Shown here: positions 47,601-64,000 of the stretch, piece after piece
Position numbering within the stretch: the first letter of the stretch is position 1
How the letters are laid out: each line of letters begins with the position of its first letter
Source: Pristionchus mayeri
Taxonomy: Eukaryota; Nematoda; Chromadorea; Rhabditida; Neodiplogasteridae
DNA: 64,000 nt
Assembly (NCBI GenBank): GCA_036245805.1
Contig: BTRK01000001.1
Location: forward strand, 33,490,758-33,554,757
Reading direction: 5' to 3'
Position numbers and translations under genes: made by a program
The notes under the pieces: model-generated
What the model saw: only the letters and a program-made list of their open reading frames with translations
The model's database searches: none
Told to the model about the DNA's origin: nothing

Positions 47601-48113
47601 AGCACTTGAGTGTTGATACTTTCTCAGAGTCCACATGGCTATTTTAAGGAAGTAGAAAGGAAAGGAACGATATCGGACCTTGCATATCTGCATAACAAAC
47701 GGCGAATATTCAGCTGAATTTTTGAATAAAGTCCCATTTCGCTCGTTTTTAGAAATAACAAGTTACAGTTCTTTTGATGTATTATTAGTTTTTAATGTAC
47801 TATGCACATGCTTCCACTAGATTGAATCGATACATTTTCGAAATTAATTAACTTTTTCCAGGGCTAGGGGTTACTGCTCGGGCATTCTCCGCGGTCGGCT
47901 CTTCTTCGTTCCCTGCAACGTCGAGGAGATTCTAACGGTATCGCCCCTGATTTGTCTGCCTGGATCAGGGTTCTTCAGGCCGAGTACGGTAAGGACTGGC
48001 ACCGCGACCACCCGACCTCGAAATTCAATTGGTGGGAATCGAGTCCGAACGTGGTCGAAAACGGCGAATTCACGGATGCGGAGATGAAGAAGTACTACGT
48101 CCAGTACTATTGA
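44627..48113 (+). CDS. Fukutin/LicD-family type II membrane protein
   Basis: Thirteen exons, 378 residues: 44627-44746, 44793-44929, 45606-45672, 45721-45800, 45857-45928, 45970-46060, 46181-46256, 46507-46579, 46745-46808, 46946-47020, 47250-47320, 47862-47937 and 47979-48113. All phases agree. Residues about 9-25 (VVFCAIFFIIFLVLLS) form a single signal-anchor helix, placing the rest in the Golgi/ER lumen. The LicD/fukutin core is clear: MPFITGGTLLGWYRECAIIP followed by HTMDADFG with the metal-binding DxD, then LVAHGGGPLDIFVFY and the C-terminal EYGKDWHRDHPTSKFNWWES. Family members add phosphoribitol or other sugar-phosphate groups to glycans. Nematodes have several such paralogues, and I cannot say which this is. 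The last intron is only 41 bp (47938-47978). Confidence 0.88.
45005..45535. repeat. Inverted-repeat element made of ACTGGTT units
   Basis: Intron of the fukutin-like gene. Ends ATCTCTGGTTTCT and AGAAACCAGAGAT are complementary. The interior holds more than a dozen direct and inverted copies of ACTGGTT/AACCAGT in two clusters (45036-45135 and 45385-45510). It appears to have inserted into an older hAT-like MITE whose halves lie at about 44953-45004 and 45536-45575 (TAGTGTTCCAAATCGGC versus CGCCGATTTATCATC). Confidence 0.65.
46611..46714. repeat. Short foldback element with AGTTCGAGAAACGATA ends
   Basis: 104 bp in fukutin intron 46580-46744, with exact inverted ends AGTTCGAGAAACGATA. A related left end occurs in PKS intron 23634-23860 (about 23752). 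No coding capacity. Confidence 0.7.
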
Positions 48114-51100
48114 AATTCGAGCAGCGCCTTGTTTTGTGTAGAAAGTTTGCAGTTAGTCGTTGCGGCCTTCTGCAAGAGTTTTTTGAAGCGTCTTCCGAAT
48201 CAAACTTGTCATTTTGTATCAACCCGATCTCCGCCTTACGGGACCGTATACATTTCATGTTGTTGTGTGTCTTGCCGAATATTCGTTCCAGATTCAGCAA
48301 GAACCCTCCGATTTTATCGCTGAAATGCAACCTGACACCCCACACACTCATAAAGGCGCTTTCGATTTCTATCGAACGCTCTGCTGTTTCCCTCCATTTT
48401 CGCTCCCTTTCGCCCCTTATTTCACGAGAACTTTCTTTGAACCCTCTAAGGAATATCGACAGCTCAGATCTGTCGTTTTCCCAGCTAATTGAAACGGAAT
48501 GAGCAACAGAGCAAAGATGGGGTGAAGGGGTTATCGGGGCAAAAAGAGACAAATGGATGTAGAACTGATTACGGAACAAAGGGACGAGCCGATCTGCTTG
48601 GATCTAATCACGCACGCGAGGTTTACGAGTGATCCAAGCCGTTTCACCGCGCAATCACCGGATACGGTATGCAATATCGATCGCGAAATGAAGTGACAGT
48701 ATCTGGAGATCTCAGTTATCGATCGCATGGCTACAGTATCACTTTCGAGGTGCGGAAGTAAACAGCCTCTTGAGGAGGATGAATGGGGAGCGAACTCTCG
48801 CGACGCAACCATTGCATCGGCCAGTAGGTAAGGAGAGGGGAAGGGAAGATGGAGGGAGGAAGAAGGGACGAATCGAAATCGGGGACACCGTGCCTAGAGA
48901 GCGAGAAAGAGATGGAGAGAGGGAGAGACTATCTTCTCCTTACTTTGCTCTGAGAACTCCTCCGCATCATCGATTGATCTACAAAAAGGTTTTAGAAGTT
49001 GTTGAGTAGGCAGATTTGCGGGGAGATAATCGTCTTAGGATGTTTGCAACGCGCAATTTTGATTGTAAAACGTTGTTTTCTTGATTTCATTCTAGTTTCG
49101 CAAATTTTTATCGCATTTTTCTGCCAGTTCCCTCTCCCTTATTTTATAGATAGCTCCCCATACTTTCCGTTATCTCGAAGTTGCGAGTTTTACTGTCGAT
49201 AGAAGCTGCTGCTCCACATGTTCACTTTCTGCCTGTCGATTTTCCTCACCACATTTTTACTAATCAATAGCACTCTTCAACTGTTGCTCGCTCAGATTTC
49301 TATACTTTGAGGAAGAACCAGATTTGCTGGTGCCCTGTGCACAATATGGTGACGAGAAAAAAAGTTTTATCATTCAACCGGATCTAATTCCCTCGAACTT
49401 TCACGTGGAACTTGTTGAATTGGGAGTAAAGTGCACCGGTTACTCCCTTGTAATCCCTCTCAGCGCAATTTGATCAATGTTCCAGAACTTTTGTTGTCGT
49501 TCTTCAACTATTTACTGAAGTTTTATTTTGAATCATTTTTGATTCAAAACGCGTTGACGAACGCTCATTCATCTTTTTTAACCTGTGAGATAGTGGGCAA
49601 AATGAAGAGAGCCAGACCATGCTCCATCCCGGCAAAGCTCAGATCCGGTGGTTTGCGCAATGCTCCCTACTCTCTAATCCCGCTCGAGGCTCTCCCGATC
49701 CAAATCTTGTTCGCGAAAGTTCCCATCTTCTTTTCGTTGCGTAACTTTGACTCATTCATTGAATTCTCCCCCTTTCGCGCGCTTTCCGAATGTAGGAACT
49801 CCGCTCACAAAGGAAGTCGATTTTCATCCGATTAGGCAATCGAAAATCTCATATTCGAATTTCGGTTCCAGCTGCTGTGGCCAGGATTTAATGGATCACT
49901 GATCAGGGCGGATTGAAATGATTCAAAAGCTGGTTACTTCCTGATAGGAAGAGCTTCGGGTAAACATCAAATCTGCTCTGTTAGTCGTTGATTAAATTTC
50001 CATTGGATGTTGTGTTTTGATTTCGTCTGAACAAACAACACTTCTTAAGTGGCTCATAAAATTCAGAGTTATTTGATGCTATCTCTGGTCACTACTTTCC
50101 GCAAGATACCGTACTCTCCCTTTTCTCTGGACTTTTTTCGGACCATTTCTTCAGCGTAGACTTTCACTCTTCCACTTTTTCCTCCTCCTCCTCTCCTGCC
50201 TTCGCCTCGTTCCAACTTGCCATTCCTCCTCCCTTTTTGTGACCAGTTTCACTTTTGTCTACTACCTCCGCTCTCCGCGAAGCACACACTATCTCGGAGT
50301 CTCTAACCACCTGACTCTCTCCTATCTTAGCACTCCCTCATTTCCCTCTCAACTTTCTAGTCTCATCTAGGCGCACTTTTTGCTGATGGGAAGACAAGCT
50401 CCCCTCTTCTTTCAGTCGCTTTTATTGGCTTTTTATACATGAGTGAATCGCTCAGCCTGGCAGGGTGGCATTACAGTACCAGGTTCGGGCACTTGGGATC
50501 ATCGTCGGATGATAATCATAGATAGCCCCCCTCCACGGTATTGTATCAGTTGTGTCAGTGGGCTAGACTATAGTGAACATACAGAAGGTAAAGGTAAAGG
50601 TAGAAGTACATCCCCGTCTTCGAGACTGGGCTATACTGAAAAAGTTCACTATTTTTGTTCCATCTTGTGACCCGATCCATTGCAGCGTGACCAATGAACT
50701 AAGCGCATGGACTTCACAAAGAACTCCCAACCGGAATTTCAGGCACATTTTTTTCGAGGCGCTAAAATTACTCACCACGACCGACGAATACTTCTGACAA
50801 GGCCATGATATTTCTCGAATATCATTCAAAAGTGCTTTCCCTTATTGAATAAGTAGGGATACAAGTAGATACTGTAGACAGAGTGTGCATAGACAAAGTG
50901 CAGCACTACACAGGAGAAGAGACGAGTGAGTCACTTCATGATTCACTTCGCGTTACCGTACTCCCTGCCCTGCTCAATTCACCCCAAATCGCTTCGAGCC
51001 AAATTCAATTCGAACAACAATGGTCACAATAGGTCTTGCGTCGTCCATTAATAATTACGTCTTCTCCTCCTCCTCGACCATTTCTTATGCCTTTTTTGCT

Positions 51101-51137
51101 CCGGTGCTCGGCGTTTTTACCTGTAGAATGACCTTCA

Positions 51138-51281
<144 letters not shown>

Positions 51282-54200
51282 CATCGGCATCTCAACTGTC
51301 ACAGAATTATGGAGCAGAGGATGAGACGGGAAAATTAGCCCCTCCCTGATCGGTCCTCCGACGTTCCCTGACCACTAGGTACCGTAGTGGTACCGTAATG
51401 GTGATTCAAAAATGCGCAATCTCCATCTTGATCTAGCGACCATCGTTTGGGTGCGCAAGCACGCTTTCGTCAGCATGGCTCAGCTACGGTAGCCAAACCT
51501 TTACTACTGTACCTAACCGTTACCCATCTGTGTGGTACCGTGGTCCTACCGTAATCCATAAAACGTACCGTCATCGTGAAACAGTAATAAGAAGTGGCAG
51601 TGGCCGGCACCCCTGCATCCCCTCACTCACTTTTTATCTTCCCCCTCCTCCTCCTCTTCCCAATATCGAATACTACTCTCTGCCTCCTCCTCCGCTGACC
51701 TCCGCCCTAAGAGATTGGACAGCCTCCCTGTAGGCGAATATGAATATGCGCCAACGATCCCCTTTTTTCTGATTCACTCTATCGATCGAGATTCGCTGCG
51801 TCTCTCCTCTCCTCTTTTTCACTGCTCTCCCCTTCCAATCACCACTTTCCCATCTAGGGGTGGGGAGCGAAGGTAGGTTTACTTGCTTACTCTTCAGAGA
51901 AAGATAGAGAGGGAGAGCAGAGAGACGACTCTTCTTTAGTCGATTTTGTGAGTGAGTGAGAGCGGCGCATCTCGGCACCGATTTCGAGTAGCAAAACCCC
52001 TCACCTCCCCCGACCCTCTCAAAACATTTTTTGAACCACGATACAGTATCGCTTTTGAACCACAGTAAGCCCGCTACAGTAACCAATCCCGCCCTACTCG
52101 AACATAACAAATCTCATTTTTCCGAGCCCGAATAGCCGAATGGCCTTCAGCAATTCCGACAGGGTGCACTCTCGATCCTCCGTGATCTTTCATTCCCTGA
52201 TTATTACTCTCCGCGCACCCCCTGAGATGATGCGAATCTCGCCACTCTCCGATCCTACCGTACTCTCTCCCTTTCTTTCATGTCGGGAACCTCTCAGATC
52301 CCTTCGTTCTCTCACCGCCCTGTCTGGAGGCATTCCATTCACTTTTTACCGTGTGCCTCTGAGAAGAAGAAGAAGGAGAAGGGGGCGATTTCTCTCCTCC
52401 TTTCTCCCTCCTTTCCCTCTCCCTCGCTTCTACGGGGATACTGTAGATGGCTCGCCTCTGACCACTTCTTCCAGTCAATCGATCCATCGTTCAATCGATG
52501 TTTATCACGTGATTTGCTAGAGCTTGATTAGGGATAGGAGCCACGTGCCGACCATCACTGGCACCAATTCATTGGTCCTGGCGCGAACTTCCCTACCGTA
52601 CTCCCTCAATCAATACGATCTTCATCGCATGCGCGGCTCTATCGTCCTAATAGTCCAGCGGCGGGGTGGCTGCCCTTTCCCCTTTTCCATTCCCTTTCTT
52701 CGATCCTGTCTTCCCCTCCCTCCTTTCTTCCTGCGTTGACGCAACAACCGGAGAACTTGCTAAGCTATTTGCAACGGCCGGAGAGCTTATCTTGGGATGG
52801 GGCGATGGGCCCCTCCTCCCAGTGCTGCCTCTAGATCATCGCTCTGGGACCCTCTTAGGCGGCGCGCGCAGAGGGGGGAACAAGGAGGGAAGCAGGCCCA
52901 TTCACTTTCATCCAGTTTGGCATGTGCCATGAGATGAGAGCGAAAGCTTTCCGGGGCAACAACTTTCGCTCCCAACTTTCCCTGCTTAAGAGGGAGGGGG
53001 GTAAGTCACGCTTCATCCTTGGCGGTCCCTCCCGAGAGTGTCTGACCTTTGGTGACCGCACCGCTCTCACCAGTTGCCTTGAGCGTGAGTCAGTGCTCAT
53101 TTCGCGCACTGGCTGTTTTCTCAGCTCCCCGGTGGTGACCTCACGTAGCCTCGGGCGGAATTCTCTAGAACTATTGCGCAACGAGATCGTCATCACGAGC
53201 GATTGCGTCACCGACAGCGAGCTCTGAAGAGGAGATGCTGGCGCTCGTTACTGATGACAGTTCGTTCCGCACTGGTGAGGTAAGAACTAGGCGCAGATGG
53301 GATCTAGTATCAGTGGATTAGGTGGCAGATTGAACCATGCTAGCAGGCTGTAAATCCTGCTGTCACAGTAAAAGCTGCTAGTGGTACTGCGATTTGTTGA
53401 TTTCTCGGATCTTAGAGTGCTCTTACGTGCAGCTTACACACTCGTGCCCTGATCTTGCCACTTTCCGGTCCTGTAATTTCTGGACTCTTGCATCAGAGCT
53501 CTCACTGCCACCTTCCCTATTGTGGCCCACTTCCCTTTCTCTCTCTCAATTCCAATCCAAGTCCTGAGAGTGTTGGTGCTTCCCCTCCCCCCTGTGTCTC
53601 ATCTCATTCCCCATATCCTACCGGTTCCTCTCCCTCCGTGCCCAACTCCTCCTCCTCCTCCTGCCTCCCTCCTTTCCATTTCGAGGGGGCACTTTCGCTC
53701 TTCTCCAACCTAAGCAGGGCACCTCCACCTCCTCCCCTCCCTCCGATAACCCCACTCTCTCCCTCTCCCTCTCTCTTCCTACATCCCACCGAGCGATCCA
53801 AACCTGCCCTTAGGCTCTTCACATCTCTCCTACTCCTCCTCCTCCACTCACGCACATTCTCAATCTCATACGAGTCTCTAAACGGGAATTCTATTACGCT
53901 CGCTCCTTCCTCCTTCTCACTATTTGAAACTGTACAACATTTGCCCAGGCATCTCCTCATCTCTTCTCCTACTCTTGCGCGATCCATCTCTCAAGTATGT
54001 TTGCTTGCTCGAAGAGGAGTACGGTAGCATAGCATCCCTTCCTTCCGGCTTGAACTACTGTAGTTCTGGCATACTCGCGCTTGCATATTCGATTTCGAAC
54101 GCCTTCCCTCATGTGGTACCATCTGTTTTCAAGCATGGCGTGCTTATCTTGCGTACAGTCTTTCTCTTCCCTATTCACCTGTCGTTTCCTTCCTATTTCT

Positions 54201-54506
54201 TGCATCGTTCCAGTACCCATTTCTCTCCCTGCCTATCCCTCTCTCTCTCCCTCCATGACTCTACCGAGTCAAACCTGCCAACATGATCCTCCCTCCCTCC
54301 CTTTCTGGGCAGCAGACACAAGTCGAATAAAGATCCCCCCCCCCGCCCTGTCCCTCGTCTACTTTATCTCTCCATTGCACCTAGTGCGATCCACCTCTCG
54401 CCTCTCGCCGAACACTCCCACACTTTCACTCGACATCATTTTTGCACAGTGTTTTTGCGCGTTTTCTCACCGTTCAGCGCGCACTTTCACGCTCTAAGCC
54501 CCGCCC

Positions 54507-54515
54507 CTTTTCCAG
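54507..54515 (+). promoter_or_regulatory. Possible spliced-leader acceptor of nhr-25
   Basis: A CCTTTTCCAG acceptor 19 bases before the start codon at 54535, after a pyrimidine-rich stretch. Consistent with nematode trans-splicing, but an unseen 5' exon is equally possible. Confidence 0.35.
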
Positions 54516-54534
54516 GTCTCGTCTCTCTGCCAGC

Positions 54535-61013
<6,479 letters not shown>

Positions 61014-63310
61014 GACCACCCACGAAGCTTTCCTTAGGTCCTCAAAATCACCTAGGACCACCCACGAAGCTTTCCCCTATACGTCCTAATGTTCACGTTC
61101 AGATCTCCATCCTCCCATCCCTGCAGAATAATCTCTAATATTGCGAGAGCAACAGCGAACCATCCCGATTACCTCTTGCCCGTGTTGTGTAGACTAGTGA
61201 GGGCAAATCGGCACGAGCACTCTCCTCGCTTCACACGCTCTCTCGCTCTGTCTGACCGGTGGGAGATCGTGTGAAAAGAAACGGACCGATTTGCCATCAC
61301 TGGCGTAGACTAGCCTAAAGTAGCCCTTTCTCGTGCGTGATTGTGTGTTGATTTTGGCAGCATTTCCCCCTCTATGCTTTTCCCTTTTCTCCATCGGGTA
61401 TCTACTTCTCTGTTCCTTTTTTTCTCTAATATTCCAGCATATCTTCCACTGACCAGCAAAAAAACATTTCTGTATAGCGTCGTATGTCGAGAGCCTCGTT
61501 TTCGTTCAGTGTCTTTAGCCCGATTTTACCTGCATTATTCAAATCAACGGATCTGTACCCCTCTCTTTTCTCATTCCTATCACCCTCCGCCTCAAGGTTT
61601 CGCATCCCTGTATCTGTTAATACTTTTCTATCAGGCATTTTCCAGCTCTGTCATTATTCAGGCATTTTTCGTATTAGATTGAATATCTCACAAAATATCA
61701 GCGTCTTAAGACTTGCATACTTCACCACATTCCAATCGATGCTGATCAGGATCGAACTCTCGATCTGAAGAGTTGATCTTTGATCGAATCGCGCCCCCAG
61801 TTACCCGCCTTTCTTTACATTCCGATCGCCTTATACTGCATAATCTCATGTAAATTATGTCTATTGTACGATCTAATCTCCGAGATAAATTAACGTGTTT
61901 CAAGCACTTGTTATTCAATAAGGGATCGATGAGAACACACATAGTCATCAACACGTTTTAGCGAATTCAGTGCAAGCACATTATGCATATTACAGCTCCT
62001 GGACAGCTACTCGATAGAGACAAACTCTCTCCAGGAAGGGTGTTTAGGGGGGAAATGCCTCGGTTTCGGCTCTATTGTGTCCAGTACTTCTTTCGAGTAT
62101 CTAGTCCTCTCTGTCCTCACGCCAAAGGGCATTCTCACAGTACTTTGCCCCTCTACAAAAGGCATCGAGAGGGGAGGGAAGAGGGGCGAATCTCTTCACT
62201 GTCCGCCCTGTAATTATTTCGCCCTCTTGACTCGCGAGTCGCTCCCCTCTACTGACCCGAACATGGATCCGGGGACTCTTCCGGGACAAAAACAAACCAA
62301 AAAAAAGCAAAACAACAACATTTTGGTACATATCTCCAGGCAATCGATAGTGGTAGATCATCGGGGGAGAGGATTGTCACCTTTGGGTGCATCTCTGAGC
62401 GTCTCTCTCTCTTTCTCTGCGGGTGATCACCCCTCTCTCCTCTTTCTCCTGATCTCGTTCCCTATCTTGCAAGGTGACATTTCACAAGATTCCGGGACAA
62501 GTAAACAACTAGCAAAACATCATTTGTTGAAGCATATGCAAGGCAATCGATGGTGGCAGATCACCGATTGGAAATCGGACAGAAGAATTTGGATGAACTT
62601 CTGAGATTCTTTATCTCTCTCTCAGCGGGAGGTCTCCCCTCTCTCCTTTCTTCTCCTGATCTCGCTCTTGCAACGTGACAGATGAGAAGAAACCAGCCGA
62701 TTTCAAGAGGAATGGGGGATTGCCAAGCGATTTATCTTGTTAGAGGAGAAGAATCATCTGACTCTCTCCAAACCACATGCTCTCTCGAGATCAGAGTGAG
62801 TGAGAGAGTGTAAAATATGGAGAGAGCGAGACCATTGTTCTTAAAGGAGCGATCGATAGCTCTGGTGTACCCACGTTGTCAATAGGCATGCTCTAAACAT
62901 GTGTGGCTCCTCTACACTTAAGCAAACTTCTAACTCGTAAACAATACAATGAGCTTCTTTACAAGTTGGAAAGCGACTTGAGCGTCGGAAGAGGCACCCA
63001 GTTTAGAACATGCCTGTTCACTACTTGTTACGAGGGCCCAGTGAGGAGCGAGAATTCTCTGTAGTAGAGCGTTTCAAGACATCGTCACTATGTGCGTGAG
63101 TTCTCGCTCCTCTCCGGAGCGAGGAGAAATGGGGAGACTTGTGCCGCCGCAATGTGTGAAAAGAATAATTATTAGTGAATCAGCCGAGCTTTTGCATAGA
63201 GTAGCATTGAATTTGAGAAATCATAGCAAATTTGTGGATTCTGTCACCTTTATCAGTGCTGTCATGCAATGTTTGCAATTCGATTTGGTTGTAAAAATAA
63301 AGTTTTTTTG
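61014..63310. other. 3' flank of nhr-25 and intergenic DNA
   Basis: A direct repeat (ACCACCCACGAAGCTTTCC, twice, 61015-61075) follows the stop. Then come a hAT-type MITE (61195-61302) and CT-rich sequence. 62080-62470 is the parental counterpart of the inverted copy at 33310-34920. No supported coding exon. Confidence 0.55.
61195..61302. mobile_element. 108-bp hAT-type MITE
   Basis: Ends TAGTGAGGGCAAATCGG and CCGATTTGCCATCACTG are complementary with two mismatches. Flanking 8-mers GTGTAGAC (61187-61194) and GCGTAGAC (61303-61310) differ at one base, consistent with an aged hAT target duplication. Same family as 8346-8451. Confidence 0.75.
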
Positions 63311-64000
63311 TCAACATTTTCGAGTATTCGAATAGTCTTTCCACTGGAAGTATGTCAGCAATAGGGAGCTGGTTAGTGAGATGAGAAGTAGGGCCAAAGA
63401 GAAAGGTCGCAGAAGAAGATAGACTGAAACGATATTTTTTCACTATCATTTGCACTAACGTTGCCTCGCTTGTTCGTTGATAAATTATTAAAATATATTA
63501 TTATTAAAATATAAATTATTTTATATTAGTTGGAACTCACCGAGTATCAGCACGTTCTTACACCAGTCGTAAGCAACGGCGTATGGACTAAAACAACTTA
63601 AATATATGAAATTATCAAACGAATCTCATTACTGGTTGTCCAAGTAGTAACCGAATGATTGAGATATGCAGAGAAATAAGGCGGTTTGCAACCAAAAATC
63701 GATGCATCCCATTGTCTGCAATAAAGTAAATTATTATCAGTATTTGTTATTGACCAAATACTAGATCGTTGAACTTATGGAACTTACCATTCGTTTTCTT
63801 TCCATCTCCAAATATACTATCATCAGCAGAAACCCTTGGAAGAATATGTAGGCTTTCTGAGAGTAAATAATACTAAGATATGGGCTTTCAGAAAACAATT
63901 AAAATATTACTTCGCGGAAGCTTGTCGGAGGATCGTACTTGGGCTGGCTGTGGTCCACCTTGAAGTAAGTTTATGAGTTTTATTTCACAGGAACAATGAG
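63311..64000 (-). CDS. Multi-pass membrane protein, C-terminal part (partial)
   Basis: Five minus-strand exons with matching phases: 63911-63958, 63788-63856, 63633-63715, 63541-63596 and 63311-63423 (stop at 63313-63311). They encode about 122 residues beginning VDHSQPKYDPPTSFRE. Three hydrophobic helices follow: AYIFFQGFLLMIVYLE, FWLQTALFLCISQSFGYYL and FSLALLLISLTSSLLLTYF. The C terminus is QWKDYSNTRKC. The N-terminal part lies beyond the right edge. I do not recognise the family. Confidence 0.75.

Noticed and set aside
48029..48502. 157-codon open frame overlapping the end of the fukutin-like gene
   Set aside because: Out of frame with the clearly homologous last exon, and it runs through a dispersed repeat.
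52140..52531. Overlapping open frames on both strands near 52.1-52.5 kb
   Set aside because: Shadow frames of CT/GA-rich DNA with no homology or phase-consistent exons.
53455..54027. 190-codon open frame rich in Pro, Ser and Leu
   Set aside because: Produced by the pyrimidine-rich repeat composition upstream of nhr-25; low complexity, no splice context, no motif.

Overview
This is nuclear DNA from a nematode, most likely a diplogastrid such as Pristionchus or a relative. The genes have many short GC-rich exons separated by short AT-rich introns ending in TTTCAG-like acceptors. One gene is an unmistakable Ftz-F1/NR5 nuclear receptor (nhr-25), and the left half is an animal polyketide synthase/nonribosomal peptide synthetase of the nematode PKS-1 (nemamide) type. 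All gene models were traced by hand from reading frames, splice sites and intron phases, so single exon edges may be a few bases off.

Region 1 (1-32857, plus strand) is the 3' two thirds or so of one giant gene. I traced 79 exons, about 13.7 kb of coding sequence and about 4,570 residues, with phases agreeing at nearly every junction. Domain order is AT - DH - Ser/Thr/Pro-rich linker - KS (no AT after it) - KR - ACP - KS - AT - KR - ACP - C - A - T - TE, stop at 32855-32857. The start lies left of the window. Introns carry several mobile elements: a 2.4-kb TTAA-flanked palindrome, a dead mariner, a 1.25-kb palindrome, a 106-bp hAT-type MITE with a perfect 8-bp target duplication, and many short sequences with a shared terminal motif at or near splice sites.

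Region 2 (about 33310-42900) is a decayed inverted copy of the 3' half and 3' flank of nhr-25, whose functional copy is at 54535-61013. Two exons keep their parental length and splice sites, but there is a stop codon, a deletion and lost exons. A mariner and another TA-flanked element inserted into the copy, and comparison with the intact parent shows both empty sites. Other foldback elements are nested here.

Region 3 (44627-48113, plus strand) is a 13-exon, 378-residue type II membrane protein of the fukutin/LicD family. Its introns hold foldback elements and one acceptor exon was partly duplicated in tandem.

Region 4 (48114-54534) is a 6.4-kb non-coding, pyrimidine-rich region with a GA microsatellite, probably upstream control DNA of nhr-25. 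Region 5 (54535-61013, plus strand) is nhr-25: DNA-binding domain, Ftz-F1 box, ligand-binding domain and AF-2 helix over 15 exons. Its introns are rich in CTTTGATC (TCF/POP-1-like) and CTTTTGAATCA motifs. Region 6 (63311-64000, minus strand) is the C-terminal part of an unrecognised multi-pass membrane protein.

The megasynthase would make a hybrid polyketide-peptide product released by its thioesterase. The neighbouring genes show no evident biosynthetic link to it, as expected for a dispersed animal pathway rather than a microbial-type cluster.
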